Positions 44,379-55,764 are shown, counted from the first letter of the stretch. The stretch: DNA of 64,000 nt from Corallococcus macrosporus (GCF_017302985.1 NZ_JAFIMU010000002.1:992001-1056000); one strand, 5' to 3'. The notes: generated by a model not told the origin, from the letters alone. Program-made: numbers and translations.

Positions 44379-45264
44379 GCAGCGCCGCGTCGAAGAAGTC
44401 GCGCAGGTGGCGCGCGTACTCCTCCGGGGCCTTCTTCGCGTACTCGCCGTGGTGCGCGCCGGGCACCACCCAGTAGGACTTCGGCTCGCACGCGGCCTGG
44501 AAGAGCGCGTCCTGGAGGAACGCGGGTGCGTACTCGTCGACGTCGCCGTTGATCAGCAGCAGCGGCCGGCCCTTGAGGTCACACAGGCGCTTCATGGGGT
44601 CCACCGCGTCCACGTCCACGCCGGACAGGCGCATCGTCCAGAGCACCGGCTGGGCGCTCAGCGGGCCCCACTTGCCGTAGCTGTAGCGCGTGTCCGCCTC
44701 CAATGACGGGTACGCGCCCGCGGCGGCCACCGCCTTGAGGCGGTCATCCTCCAGCGCCTCCAGCATCGCGGTGGTGCCGCCCATGGAGAAGCCCAGCACG
44801 CCCAGCCGGGAGGGGTCCACGTCGTCGCGGTGCGAGACGAAGTCCACCGCCGCGCGCAGGTCCTCGCGCTCGCGGTCGCCCCACGTCACCAGGTCGCCCT
44901 CGCTCTCGCCGTGGCCGCGCGAGTCGAAGAGCAGCACGCCATAGCCCGCGCGGGAGAGCGCCTCCGCCTCGAAGAGCATCTGCGTGCGGTTCTCCGCGAA
45001 GCCGTGCATCACCACCACCGCCGCGCGGTTGCGCGAGGGCAGGTACCAGCCGCGCAGCGTCACGCCGTCGCGCGTGCGCAGCACCACGTCCGTGCGCCCC
45101 GCGAGCGCGCCCTCCGCCACGGGCTTCAGCGGCTGGCGCGCGGGGTGCAAGACAGCGCGCGCGGTGCGGACGTTGCGGTACGCGATGACGGCCACCACCG
45201 CGAGCACGCCCACGAGGGCGAGCGCGATGAGGCGGGCGGGACGGGGGGGGATGGGTTTCTTCAC
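44365..45264 (-). CDS. Alpha/beta hydrolase anchored by an N-terminal membrane segment
   Basis: A 299-residue protein starting at a GTG (VKKPIPPRP). One membrane segment (LIALALVGVLAVVAVIAY) is followed by an alpha/beta-hydrolase domain with the oxyanion strand VVVMHGFAENRTQML, the nucleophile elbow GFSMGG, an acid in LLINGDVDEYAP and the His in VVPGAHHGEYA. It is an esterase or peptidase-like enzyme of unknown substrate facing the periplasm. It divides the glycosyltransferase region and is divergent from the GT2 gene at 45401. Confidence 0.82.
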   Translation of the reverse strand: MKKPIPPRPARLIALALVGVLAVVAVIAYRNVRTARAVLHPARQPLKPVAEGALAGRTDVVLRTRDGVTLRGWYLPSRNRAAVVVMHGFAENRTQMLFEAEALSRAGYGVLLFDSRGHGESEGDLVTWGDREREDLRAAVDFVSHRDDVDPSRLGVLGFSMGGTTAMLEALEDDRLKAVAAAGAYPSLEADTRYSYGKWGPLSAQPVLWTMRLSGVDVDAVDPMKRLCDLKGRPLLLINGDVDEYAPAFLQDALFQAACEPKSYWVVPGAHHGEYAKKAPEEYARHLRDFFDAALLSGS

Positions 45265-45400
45265 GAGGATGGATTGTGAGCCTATATCCGGAGTCCGATT
45301 GCTGGCAGGAGGCCCCCGGGCTCGTTGAGCCCCCAAGCAGTGAGGCCCGAGCCCTGCCTCGCCTGGCGCACGTGGGGGTGCCCGGGCCGGAGGTTCTGAG

Positions 45401-46216
45401 ATGACACCCGATGTCTCGGTGGTGGTGCCCACCTTCCGCCGTCCCGCGCTCGTGGTGGAGGCGGTGAAGAGCGCGCTGACCCAGGCGGACGACGGCGTGC
45501 GCGTGGAGGTGCGGGTGCTGGACGACAGCCCGGAGGGCTCCGCGCGCGAGCCCGTCCTGGCGCTGGGGGATGCGCGCGTCTCCTACGTGAAGCGCGACGT
45601 GCCCACCGGCGGCAACCCCGCCACGGTGCGCAACGAGGGCTGGCCCCTCGCCACGGGCCGCTACCTGCACTTCCTGGACGACGACGACCGCGTGGCGCCG
45701 GGGGCCTACCGGGCGCTCATGGAGGCGCTCGACACGCACCCGGACCGGGGCGTGGCCTTCGGCCGCGTGGCGCCGTTCGGAGATGACGCCGAGGTGCTGG
45801 CCCAGCAGACGGCCTACTTCGAGAACGCGGCGCGCCGGGCGCGCGTGGCACAGCGGCTGGGGTCTCGGCGCTGGATGGTGGCGAACATGCTGTTCCGCCC
45901 CACGGTGCTGGTGAACTCCGCGTGCCTCATCCGCCGGGAGCTGCTGCCCCGGGTGGGCGGCTACGACACGCGGCTGCCGCTGGTGGAGGACGTGGACTTC
46001 TACCTGCGCGCCATCCGCCGCGCGGGCGCGGTGTTCCTGGACCGCGTGGTGCTGGAGTACCGCACCGGCGCGCCGTCGCTGATGCACGACGAGCGCGACG
46101 CCAGCAAGGCCGTGAGCGCGTACCGGCTCATCCACGAGCGCTACCGGCGGGAGTGGGGCGCGGTGGAGCACACCGCGCTCCGGCTGGCCACCCGCACCGT
46201 CCTGCGGTGGCTCTGA
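45401..46216 (+). CDS. GT2 family glycosyltransferase (paralogue of 42086)
   Basis: A 271-residue GT-A protein: VSVVVPTFRRPALVVEAV at the N-terminus, the metal motif LHFLDDDD and VEDVDFYLRAIRRAG in the acceptor region. Its sequence runs parallel to the protein at 42086 almost throughout, including the VLDDSPEG motif. GGAGG precedes the ATG by 8 bases. Its stop overlaps the next ATG (TGATG), so it is translationally coupled to the BioF2-type gene. Confidence 0.88.
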   Translation: MTPDVSVVVPTFRRPALVVEAVKSALTQADDGVRVEVRVLDDSPEGSAREPVLALGDARVSYVKRDVPTGGNPATVRNEGWPLATGRYLHFLDDDDRVAPGAYRALMEALDTHPDRGVAFGRVAPFGDDAEVLAQQTAYFENAARRARVAQRLGSRRWMVANMLFRPTVLVNSACLIRRELLPRVGGYDTRLPLVEDVDFYLRAIRRAGAVFLDRVVLEYRTGAPSLMHDERDASKAVSAYRLIHERYRREWGAVEHTALRLATRTVLRWL

Positions 46217-47382
46217 TGCGCCTCACCGTCGAACAGGTGGACACGGTGGAGGGGCTGCACGCGCTGGGCCCGGAGTGGCGCGCGCTGGCGGCCCGCGTGG
46301 GGCAGGGGCTGCCCTTCGCCACCTGGGAGTGGAACGTCACCTGGTGGCGCCACTTCCAGGAGCAGCGCCACAGCGTGCGCGACCACCTCTGCGTGCTCGC
46401 GATGCGGAGCGCGGACGGAAGCCTGCGCGCCGTGGCGCCGCTGATGCGCACGGAGCGCCCGGGCTCCGGCCCCGTGCGCGTGCGCGTGCTCCAGTTCCTG
46501 GGCGCGGACCCCAACGTCACGGAGCTGCGCGGGCTCATCTGCGCGCCGGAGCTGGAGGCCCCCTCCTTCGCCGCCCTCACGCGCCACCTGCGCGCGCACG
46601 CGTCCGAGTGGGATTGGATCCTCTGGAGCGGGCTGGACCTGCAGGGTCCCGCGGCGGGGGAGCTGTCCCGGATGTCGCCACTCACGCCGCTGAACGAAGT
46701 GCCCGCGTACGTGCTGGAGCTCGCGCCCACGTGGGAGGCGTTCAAGGCGGGCCGCTCGCGCAACATCAAGGAGTCGCTGCGCAAGTGCTACAACTCGCTC
46801 AAGCGCGACGGGCTCTCCTTCACCTTCCAGGTCGCGCGCACGCCGGAGGAGGTCGCCCCGGCGCTCACCGCGTTCTTCCAACTGCACCAGGCCCGCGCGC
46901 AGGCGCACGACGCGGGCGTGCGTCACCGGGACGTGTTTGATTCGCCGCAGGCCCGGGACTTCCTCGCGGCCCTGTGCCAGGAGCTTGCCCGGCAGGACGC
47001 CGTCCGGGTGTTTCAGCTGTGTATCGGCGGGGCGGTGGTCGCCGCCCGCGTGGGCTTCGTGCTGGGTGACACGCTGTATCTGTACTACTCGGGTTATCTG
47101 CCCCGCTGGGGCGACTACAGCGTGATGACCACCACCGTCGCGGAGGCCCTCCAGTACGGCATCGCCCAGGGACTGAAGGTCGCCCACCTTTCGTCGGGGA
47201 GGGATGTTTCGAAGCTGCGCTGGGGGCCGAAGGAGATCCACCGGTACGACGCCGTTCAACTGTCTCCTGAGTGGCGGGGCCGTGTGGCCTTCGCTACCTA
47301 TCGCAAGGTGCGTGCGCTATTGAGCAACGAGCAACTCCAGGGGTGGGCCCGTCGGACGCTCGCGCGCCGGGCGGGAGGTTGA
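46216..47382 (+). CDS. BioF2-type GNAT acyltransferase (CelD/BcsL-like)
   Basis: A 388-residue protein with two GNAT-like halves. The first has TWEWNVTWWRHFQ; the second, containing AGRSRNIKESLRKCYNSL and later LYLYYSGYLPRWGDYSVMT, is the BioF2-like acetyltransferase domain found in polysaccharide-modifying and peptidoglycan-type enzymes. It sits between a GT2 and a GT4 gene, which suggests acylation or aminoacylation of a sugar intermediate. No membrane segment is present. Confidence 0.8.
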   Translation: MRLTVEQVDTVEGLHALGPEWRALAARVGQGLPFATWEWNVTWWRHFQEQRHSVRDHLCVLAMRSADGSLRAVAPLMRTERPGSGPVRVRVLQFLGADPNVTELRGLICAPELEAPSFAALTRHLRAHASEWDWILWSGLDLQGPAAGELSRMSPLTPLNEVPAYVLELAPTWEAFKAGRSRNIKESLRKCYNSLKRDGLSFTFQVARTPEEVAPALTAFFQLHQARAQAHDAGVRHRDVFDSPQARDFLAALCQELARQDAVRVFQLCIGGAVVAARVGFVLGDTLYLYYSGYLPRWGDYSVMTTTVAEALQYGIAQGLKVAHLSSGRDVSKLRWGPKEIHRYDAVQLSPEWRGRVAFATYRKVRALLSNEQLQGWARRTLARRAGG

Positions 47383-47432
47383 AAATCCTTTCTTACGGGA
47401 AATCCCAGACATTGGAACTCCAGGCGCGAGAC

Positions 47433-48569
47433 ATGGCGGTCCCAGCTCCCGGGCGCAAGCGTGTGCTGTTCACGCTCGTCTTCATGGGGACGGGCGGCAT
47501 CGAGCGCTCGGTGTGCAACGTGCTGGCGGGGCTGGACCGGGAGCGGTTTGATCCGTCGCTGTTCTTCCACCACGGGCCGCCGCCTCCGGACACGCGCGGG
47601 CGCATCCCCGCGGACGTGCCCGTGTCCTGGGGCGTGGGCGTGGAGGCGTACCGGCGCTGGGAGCTGCCGCGGATGCTGTGGCGGCTGTTCCACGAGGCGC
47701 GCAAGACGGACATCATCGTTTCCGGGCAGGAGGGACGGGCGGCCCTGCTGGCGCGGATGGCGGGGGCCCTGCTGGGCAAGCCCGTGTTGGGGATGGTGCA
47801 CTTCGACTGGGGCGCCTTCCACCACGAGCAGCCGCGCCGGCAGCTCTGGGGCCTGAAGGTGCTCTACCCGGGCATGGACCGCATCGTGGCGTGCGGCTAC
47901 GACTCCGCCAAGGCGTTCGCGGAGCTGGTGAACGTGGACCGCGAGCGGCTGGAGGTCATCCCCAACTTCGTGGACGCGGAGCGGATCCGCGCGGCGGCGG
48001 ACGCCCCCCTGCCCGCGTGGGCGGAGCCGGTGTTCCAGAAGCCCGTGGTCATCGCGGTGGGCCGGCTGGAGCCGCAAAAGGCCTTCGACATGCTCATCCG
48101 CGCGCACGCCCGGATGCGGGCCGCCGGGACGGACACGCACCTGCTCATCCTGGGAGTGGGCTCGCTGGAGTCGGAGCTGAAGGCGCTGGTGGCGGAACTC
48201 GGGGTGGAGGGTTCCGTGTTCATGCCAGGCTACGCGGACAACCCGCACGCGCTGATGCGGCGGTCCACGGCGTTCGCCCTGTCCTCGCGCTACGAGGGGC
48301 TGCCCATGGTGCTGCTGGAGGCGCTCGCGCTGGGCTGCCCCATCGTCAGCACGGACTGCCCCTCCGGCCCCTCCGAGGCCCTGGACGGGGGGCGGGCAGG
48401 CGTGCTGGTGCCCATGGGGGACGACGCGGCCATGGCCCAGGCCCTGACCCGCGTGGTGGAGGAACCGGAGTGGCGCGACGGGCTGCGCCACCGGGCCCTG
48501 GACCGGGCGGACGAGTTGTCCGCCGAGCGGGCGCTCAAGGCCTGGGAGTCGCTGCTGGCGGAGGTCTGA
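47433..48569 (+). CDS. GT4 family glycosyltransferase
   Basis: A 378-residue GT-B protein. The N-terminal [18 protein letters not shown] binds the acceptor, the C-terminal domain has [16 protein letters not shown] and the nucleotide-sugar motif [20 protein letters not shown], as in GT4 enzymes. It retains the Glu pair of the E-x7-E motif ([12 protein letters not shown]). The ATG at 47433 is preferred; a TTG at 47380 overlapping the previous stop lacks spacing. It probably ends the operon begun at 45401. Confidence 0.9.
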   Translation: MAVPAPGRKRVLFTLVFMGTGGIERSVCNVLAGLDRERFDPSLFFHHGPPPPDTRGRIPADVPVSWGVGVEAYRRWELPRMLWRLFHEARKTDIIVSGQEGRAALLARMAGALLGKPVLGMVHFDWGAFHHEQPRRQLWGLKVLYPGMDRIVACGYDSAKAFAELVNVDRERLEVIPNFVDAERIRAAADAPLPAWAEPVFQKPVVIAVGRLEPQKAFDMLIRAHARMRAAGTDTHLLILGVGSLESELKALVAELGVEGSVFMPGYADNPHALMRRSTAFALSSRYEGLPMVLLEALALGCPIVSTDCPSGPSEALDGGRAGVLVPMGDDAAMAQALTRVVEEPEWRDGLRHRALDRADELSAERALKAWESLLAEV

Positions 48570-48634
48570 AGCCAGGGGACGGGGCAGGAAAACCTTGCTC
48601 CCCCTGGCCCGCTTCAAGAGGATTCGCACCCATC

Positions 48635-50317
<1,683 letters not shown>

Positions 50318-50350
50318 GGCGCTCCCCTTCACGCGGATGAAGCTTCAGGG

Positions 50351-50376
50351 AGCCCCGGGTGGAAGCACCCGGGGCT
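50351..50376 (+). terminator. Intrinsic terminator of glnS
   Basis: A perfect 11-bp stem (AGCCCCGGGTG with CACCCGGGGCT) closes on a GAAG tetraloop and is followed by TCGTCGTTT. It lies 33 bases after the glnS stop. Confidence 0.9.
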
Positions 50377-50479
50377 TCGTCGTTTCGCCCCCTTCCTGCT
50401 GGGGGATGGCGGGCCATGGGGCTCGTGCTCCATGCTGGAGAGGGCACTGCCGCCCCTTCCTCCCGGAGCCCGTTCCGAC

Positions 50480-51637
50480 ATGGCGCCCCACCCGCTGCCG
50501 CGCTCCTGGCCGCCGCCGACGTACGCCGAGGTGGAGGCCATTGGCCGCATGGAGGACGCGGCCCTGCGCAACCTCCACATCACCCAGACGTACCACGTGC
50601 TGAAGGTGGCCTTCGCCGGCGTGCTGGGGGAGGCGGACCAGTCGTGGTGCGGCTTCTCCACCTGGGCGTCGAAGACGGCCGGGACCTTCATCCGCAAGGA
50701 GATGGTGACCGCGCTGGAGCGCGACATGCTGTCCCGCGCGGAATCGGTGATGCGCGGCTTCGGCGTGACGCAGGCGCGGCTTTTGGGCTCGTGGGGTCTG
50801 CCGACGGGCGTGGCCACGGTGCTGAAGCGCGCCTTGGACCCGGTGATGAGCGCGGTGGCGAGGCACATCGCGCACGGCAACCTGCTGGTGTTCCAGGAGC
50901 TGGGGCCGCTCTACGCGGCGATGCTGGAGCACTTCACCGGCCCCCAGGCGACGAGCCCCGCAGCACTGGAGCGCGTGCTGGCCCTGCTCAAGCCGGGGCC
51001 GCTGGAGTCCGGGGGCCAGGACCTGCTCATCCGCGCGGTGCGCGCGTACCACGAGGCCCTGAGGCTCACGCGCGCCAAGGACCGCGCGGAGCGCGTGTTC
51101 CTGGCCAACGCGCTGGTGGGCTACCACGAACAGGTGCGGCTGCAGGCCCCCATCATGGGGGCGCTCGAGGCGCCGCTGAAGGAGCTGTTCCTGGACCAGC
51201 TGCGGGAGCTGCTGCGTGCGCGCGGGGCCGGGATGCCGGAGACGTGGCTGCTCGCCATCTTCACGCCGCTGGCGGACCGGCTGGAGCGCTGCTGGCGCGA
51301 GCTGATGACGCGCGAGCTCATGACCATGGAGCTGCCGGACCGGACGCTGCGGCTGGGCGAGGACGTCCCGGCGCTGACCGCCGCGGCGGACTTCCCGCCG
51401 GACCTGCTGAAGCTGGAGCACCCGGAGCTGTGCGCGCTGATGAAGCAGCTGGACCGCACGCCGGACGACACGGCGGGCAGCGCCGCGCGGGACTGGGGCT
51501 CGGTGAAGGACCGGATGAACCTCATCGTGGACCTGTTCCGTTCGCGGCAGCAGGACCGGAGCCTCTACCAGCCGCCCTTCACGCAGGCGCAGGTGGAGGC
51601 CTTCCAGCAGGGCCGGATGCCGACGGGCAGGCTCTGA
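50480..51637 (+). CDS. Conserved helical protein of unknown function
   Basis: A 385-residue, mostly helical soluble protein. It has no signal peptide; a Pro-rich N-terminus is followed by TYAEVEAIGRMEDAALRNLHITQTYHVL and many amphipathic helices with Leu, Arg and Glu. The start at 50480 (GGAG about 12 bases upstream) is preferred to 50432. I do not recognise the family. It is convergent with the GNAT gene, 8 bases apart. Confidence 0.6.
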   Translation: MAPHPLPRSWPPPTYAEVEAIGRMEDAALRNLHITQTYHVLKVAFAGVLGEADQSWCGFSTWASKTAGTFIRKEMVTALERDMLSRAESVMRGFGVTQARLLGSWGLPTGVATVLKRALDPVMSAVARHIAHGNLLVFQELGPLYAAMLEHFTGPQATSPAALERVLALLKPGPLESGGQDLLIRAVRAYHEALRLTRAKDRAERVFLANALVGYHEQVRLQAPIMGALEAPLKELFLDQLRELLRARGAGMPETWLLAIFTPLADRLERCWRELMTRELMTMELPDRTLRLGEDVPALTAAADFPPDLLKLEHPELCALMKQLDRTPDDTAGSAARDWGSVKDRMNLIVDLFRSRQQDRSLYQPPFTQAQVEAFQQGRMPTGRL

Positions 51638-51645
51638 CGCCAGGG

Positions 51646-52134
51646 CTATGAGCGGGGCGGCGTCTCGCGGGTCATCTCCACCATGGTGGGACGCCAGCCC
51701 AGCCGCTCGAAGAGGCGCCGCGCGGCTTCATTCTTCGCGGCGGTGCTGAGCACCACGCGCGGCGCGCCCAGCTCCGTGAGCCTCTGCACCATGGCCTCCG
51801 CGAGCAGCCGGCCGGTGCCGGTGCCGCGCGCCGCCGCCTCCACCCAGATGTCGTGCAGGGCGCCGTGCTTGTCGAGGAGCATGTTCCAGTCCACGCCCTC
51901 CAGCCGGCCGTAGCAGTAGCCCACGACCTCGCCGTCCAATTCGGCCACCAGCACCACGGCCTCCTGCGGACGGCGCGCCTCCTTGCCCAGCCACCAGCGG
52001 TAGCCGGACTCCACGTCGTCCGGGACCATGAAGCGTTGGGCATCGAAGCCGTGGTGCTGACGCGCGAGCGCCGCGCCCATGCGGCCCAGCGCGGGCGCGT
52101 CCGAGTCCTTCGCGGGGCGGATGGTGACGGGCAT
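51646..52134 (-). CDS. GNAT family N-acetyltransferase
   Basis: A 162-residue GNAT protein: VTIRPAKDSDAPALGRMG at the start, acetyl-CoA-binding ARGTGTGRLLAEAM and NEAARRLFERLGWRP near the end. The substrate is unknown. GGAG precedes the ATG by 6 bases. Confidence 0.9.
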   Translation of the reverse strand: MPVTIRPAKDSDAPALGRMGAALARQHHGFDAQRFMVPDDVESGYRWWLGKEARRPQEAVVLVAELDGEVVGYCYGRLEGVDWNMLLDKHGALHDIWVEAAARGTGTGRLLAEAMVQRLTELGAPRVVLSTAAKNEAARRLFERLGWRPTMVEMTRETPPRS

Positions 52135-52248
52135 GCGTTCTCCAGGAAGCGGGTGTCCACCCCAGGATGGGCATCCCCGGCCGCGCCTGTCGAAGCCTTC
52201 CCGAAGGAAGTGCTCAGCCGGCCACGCGAAAGCGCGGCCCGCCGTCGC

Positions 52249-52752
52249 CTAGCGGGCCTTCGCGCGCATCTGCGGGGCGGTGCGCTTGCCCTCGCGCAGG
52301 GTGGCGCGGGCCATCTCCAGGAGGCCCCAGCCGGCCACCAGGGCGAACACCGCGCCGCCCGCCGTCACCAGGTAGTTCACGAAGCCCGTGTCGCCGCACT
52401 GGAGGCACGCCACGGAGGGGTCCTCCGGCTCGTAGTGCAGCGTCACCGGGGCGCCCGCCGCGTAGTGGTGCGACACCGCCTGCGCGTCCGCGAGCCCGCC
52501 GGAGCCGTGGCCATCGAAGGCCACCGTGTCGGAGGTGTACGGGACGCCGTTCACCTCGTAGCGGTAGCTCACCTCCGGGCGGAAGCTCACCGCGCGCTTG
52601 CTGCGCAGCGTCTCCACGCGGGAGCTCACCACGGTGCCCTGCGCGGTGGGCCAGTCCTTGCTCGCCTTGGAGCGGTACACCATCCGCCCGCCCGCGAACG
52701 CCAGCGCCACGCCGATGCCCAGCAGGGCCAGTCCCATCAGCCACTTCATCAT
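52249..52752 (-). CDS. DUF3592 membrane protein
   Basis: A 167-residue protein with two membrane segments (MGLALLGIGVALAFAGG at the N-terminus, LVTAGGAVFALVAGWGLLE near the C-terminus) around a 100-residue soluble domain with GTVVSSRVETLRSKRAVSFRP and HYAAGAPVTLHYEPEDP, typical of DUF3592. The Cys pair in ACLQCGD is nearby. The role is unknown. Confidence 0.75.
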   Translation of the reverse strand: MMKWLMGLALLGIGVALAFAGGRMVYRSKASKDWPTAQGTVVSSRVETLRSKRAVSFRPEVSYRYEVNGVPYTSDTVAFDGHGSGGLADAQAVSHHYAAGAPVTLHYEPEDPSVACLQCGDTGFVNYLVTAGGAVFALVAGWGLLEMARATLREGKRTAPQMRAKAR

Positions 52753-52918
52753 CGTTCGAGTCCTTGCTTGCACCCCGCCGCGCTGCCGTGGGGGAGGAGG
52801 TCGTGTCCCCCGGGATTGCAGCCACCGGGCCAGGGCTTCCGCCCCGACAGGTGGGGTGTCCGGGGCGGGGCAGATTTCCCCACGAGGGGCAATTCGCCCC
52901 AGTAGACTCGCGGTCTCC

Positions 52919-53752
52919 ATGCCCGCACTCGCCCAAGAGCTCGAAGTGGCCCGGCGCATCGCGCGCCAGGCTGGTGACATCCTCCTGCAGGTCTACGCCA
53001 CGGACTTCTCCGTCACGGACAAGGCGGGCGGCGCCGGGCCCGTCACGCTGGCGGACGAGCGCGCCAACGCCTTCATCGTGGGCGAGCTGCGCAAGGCCTT
53101 CCCGGCCGACGGCGTGGTGGCGGAGGAGAAGGAGGACGTCTCCGACGCGAAGCGCTTCAGCCGCTGCTGGTTCGTGGATCCGCTCGACGGCACGCAGGAG
53201 TTCGTCAACCGCAACGGCGAGTTCGCCATCCACATCGGCCTCGCGGTGGAGGGCCGGGCGGCGCTGGGCGTCGTGTACCGCGCCGTGGGCGACGTCCTGT
53301 ACTCCGGCATCGTGGGCGAGCAGGGCTACGTGGAGGACCCCCAGGGCCGCCGCGCGCTGCGCGTGTCGGACGTGGCGGACCCCGCGCAGCTGCGGCTGGT
53401 GGTGTCGCGCTCGCACCGCTCCAAGACGACGGACGCGGTGGTGCGGGGGCTGGGCATCACGAAGGAGACGGAGTCCGGTTCGGTGGGGCTCAAGTGCGGC
53501 CTGCTGGCGGAGGCCCGCTGCGACCTCTACGTGCACGTGAGCGACAAGAGCTACCGCTGGGACAACTGCGCGCCGGAGGCCGTCATCCGCTCCGCGGGCG
53601 GCGTGCTCACGGACCTCGCGGGCAACGCGTACCTGTACGACGGCTCGGAGCTCCAGAACCGCCGGGGCCTGCTCGCGTGCAACGCCGCCGCCTTCGACAA
53701 GGTGCTGCCCGTCGCCTCGCAGGTGGCGCGCGAGTCCGGCCTGCTGAAGTAG
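52919..53752 (+). CDS. cysQ: Inositol monophosphatase-family phosphatase (CysQ-like)
   Basis: A 277-residue protein with the metal-dependent phosphatase motifs: EEKED, FVDPLDGTQEFV and, later, WDNCAPEAVIRSAGG. The family includes inositol monophosphatase, FBPase-like enzymes and CysQ (3'-phosphoadenosine 5'-phosphate hydrolysis). The motif spacing favours the CysQ branch, but I cannot separate it from inositol monophosphatase with certainty. The stop at 53752 abuts the stop of the convergent Mug-like gene. Confidence 0.82.
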   Translation: MPALAQELEVARRIARQAGDILLQVYATDFSVTDKAGGAGPVTLADERANAFIVGELRKAFPADGVVAEEKEDVSDAKRFSRCWFVDPLDGTQEFVNRNGEFAIHIGLAVEGRAALGVVYRAVGDVLYSGIVGEQGYVEDPQGRRALRVSDVADPAQLRLVVSRSHRSKTTDAVVRGLGITKETESGSVGLKCGLLAEARCDLYVHVSDKSYRWDNCAPEAVIRSAGGVLTDLAGNAYLYDGSELQNRRGLLACNAAAFDKVLPVASQVARESGLLK

Positions 53753-54307
53753 TCAGCGCGTCCCGGCCGCGCGGCGCAGCTCGCCGTACAGCCGCGCGAG
53801 GTCCGGGAGCTGGTAGCTGGCGTTGAGTCCGCTGGGATTGGGCAGCACCCACAGCCGCGTGTCCCCCAGCGTCTCCTCCTGGATGCCGAACCTCGCCTTC
53901 GGCCGCGCGAAGGCGGTGCGGTACGCGCCCAGCCCCAGCACCGCCAGGTACCTCGGGCGGTAGCGCTTCACCTTGCGCAGGAGCGACTTCGCCCCTTCGG
54001 CGTACTCCTGCGCGTCCAGCATGTCCGCGCTCGCCGTGGCCCGGTCCACCACGTTGGTGATGCCCAGGCCCAGGCCCAGCAGCTCCTCCTGCTCGGAGGG
54101 TTGCAGCCGGCGCGGCGTGAAGCCGGACGCGTGCAGCGAGGGCCAGAAGCGGTTGCCCGGCCGCGCGAAGTGCACCCCCACCACCGCGGAGTAGAGGCTG
54201 GGGTTGATGCCGCAGAAGAGCACCCGCAGGCCCGGGGCCAGCAGGTCCTTCATGGTGCGGCCGGTGGCGGCGAACAGCTCGTCCTTCGTGGGGCGGTGGA
54301 GCTTCAT
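53753..54307 (-). CDS. mug: Mismatch-specific uracil-DNA glycosylase (Mug/TDG family)
   Basis: A 184-residue protein of usual Mug length. The active-site motif is FCGINPSLYSA with Asn in place, followed by HFARPGNRFWPSLH and the DNA-wedge loop LPNPSGLNASY. Family enzymes excise uracil or thymine (and ethenocytosine) from mispairs with G in double-stranded DNA as a step of base excision repair. It is divergent from the membrane glycosyltransferase gene. Confidence 0.92.
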   Translation of the reverse strand: MKLHRPTKDELFAATGRTMKDLLAPGLRVLFCGINPSLYSAVVGVHFARPGNRFWPSLHASGFTPRRLQPSEQEELLGLGLGITNVVDRATASADMLDAQEYAEGAKSLLRKVKRYRPRYLAVLGLGAYRTAFARPKARFGIQEETLGDTRLWVLPNPSGLNASYQLPDLARLYGELRRAAGTR

Positions 54308-54398
54308 GGAGTGGGAGACCTGGCCCGGAACCTAGCGGGTCGGGTGCCGGCTCGCATGGGGATGCGCCTGGATGCCGCCCGGACAGGGGAGGGGGCGG

Positions 54399-55712
54399 AT
54401 GCCTTTCCCCGGCGACAGCACCCGGTCCGCACGGGCAGAGTGCCGCCCCGTGTCCGATTCGAATCCGTCCGCGTCCTTCCGGCTCGCGCCCAGGCACTGG
54501 CTCGCGCTCGCCGTGAGCGTGTTGCCGCTGCTGCTCTACGCGTCGTTCTCCATCCGCGAGGGCGACCTGCCGCTGTACTTCCGGACGGCCCGCGCGTTCC
54601 TGGACGGCGCGACGCCCAACCGCGACTTCCGCTTCGAGTACCCGCCCTACGCGCTGCTGTGGTTCGTGCCCGCGACGTGGGCGGGCGGCGACCTGCGCGG
54701 GTTCATCCTCGCGTTCGGCCTCCAGCTCACGCTCTTCGACGCGTTCATCAAGTGGCTGCTGCTGTCCGAGGGCGTGCGCCGCTGGGGCACGTCCTGGCGC
54801 GCATGGGCGCCGCTCGCGGCGTACTTCGTCGTCAGCTGGGTCCAGAGCGTGCACTACCTCAAGCGCTACGACGTCATCCCCGCCGCGTTCGCGCTGGCCG
54901 CGCTGGTGGCCCTGATGCGCCGCCGCGAGGGCTGGGCCGGCGTGGCGCTGGCGGTGGGCACCGTCACCAAGCTCTACCCGGCGGTCCTCGTGCCGCTGGC
55001 CCTGGCGGTGTGCTGGCGCCGGGGCGCGAAGCCGACGCGGGCCCTGCTCCTGGGCCTGGTCGCCGGCGTGCTGCCGCTGGTGCCGCTGAGCCTCGTGTGG
55101 CCGTGGTGGCAGTTCGCGTCCTTCCACGTCGAGCGCGGGCTCCAGGTGGAGGCCTTCACCGCGGGCCTGCTCTGGGCCGCGCACCAGTTGGGCTTCGCCG
55201 ACGTCCGGTGGGTCCACGCCCCCGCCTCCTACGAACTGCACGGCGCGGCCGCGGAAGGGGTGCGCGCCGTCACCCGGCAGCTCTGGGTCGCGGGCTCGCT
55301 GCTGGCCGCGGCGGTGTCCGTGCGCGCCGCGTGGCGCAGGCCTCCGGTGACCATGGAGGACCTGTCCCGGCTGGCGCTGGTGCCGCTCACGGCCTTCGTC
55401 ATCCTCAACCCGGTGTTGAGCCCGCAGTACCTCATCTGGCTCACCGGGGCCGCGGCGCTCGCGCTGCTCTCCGGCAGGGTGGGGCCGTCCGTCGTGCTGC
55501 TGGTGGCCGCGGCGATCACGCGCGGCCTCTTCGCGGGCAGCACCTACAGCAAGGGCTTCCAGCCGCCGTACACGCTGCTGCTCCTGGTGCGAAACGCGAT
55601 GGTGCTGGGCGCGGGCCTCGCCTGGGCCCGCGAGACGTGGCGGTGGGGAAATCCAGGCGTCGCGGAGCGCTTGGAAGCGAAGGACGCACCCGCTCCGACC
55701 CCGCAGGCCTGA
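54399..55712 (+). CDS. Polytopic mannosyltransferase-like membrane protein (GT87/DUF2029-like)
   Basis: A 437-residue protein with about 10-11 membrane segments. An acidic periplasmic loop after the first helix (YASFSIREGDLPLYFRTA) and a second loop with RYDVIPAAFAL are typical of GT-C polyprenol-dependent transferases such as DUF2029. The start at 54399 follows GGGGAGGGGG; a GTG at 54450 (VSDSNPSAS) is a plausible shorter alternative. Substrate unknown; a periplasmic sugar transfer from a lipid carrier is expected by family. Confidence 0.7.
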   Translation: MPFPGDSTRSARAECRPVSDSNPSASFRLAPRHWLALAVSVLPLLLYASFSIREGDLPLYFRTARAFLDGATPNRDFRFEYPPYALLWFVPATWAGGDLRGFILAFGLQLTLFDAFIKWLLLSEGVRRWGTSWRAWAPLAAYFVVSWVQSVHYLKRYDVIPAAFALAALVALMRRREGWAGVALAVGTVTKLYPAVLVPLALAVCWRRGAKPTRALLLGLVAGVLPLVPLSLVWPWWQFASFHVERGLQVEAFTAGLLWAAHQLGFADVRWVHAPASYELHGAAAEGVRAVTRQLWVAGSLLAAAVSVRAAWRRPPVTMEDLSRLALVPLTAFVILNPVLSPQYLIWLTGAAALALLSGRVGPSVVLLVAAAITRGLFAGSTYSKGFQPPYTLLLLVRNAMVLGAGLAWARETWRWGNPGVAERLEAKDAPAPTPQA

Positions 55713-55735
55713 AGCCCGGCCGCCTGCCCGGCGAG

Positions 55736-55764
55736 GCCCCCCGGCGCGATGCGAAGCCGGGGGC
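55736..55764 (+). terminator. Hairpin after the GT87-like gene
   Basis: An 8-bp CCCCCGGC/GCCGGGGG stem with GCGATGCGAA loop, 24 bases after the stop, followed by CTCGTGGTTAAT. The T-run is short, so termination may be weak. Confidence 0.5.

Noticed and set aside
47380..47432. TTG start for the GT4 protein overlapping the previous stop
   Set aside because: The GGAGG is only one base from the TTG, too close, while the ATG at 47433 starts right before the conserved domain.
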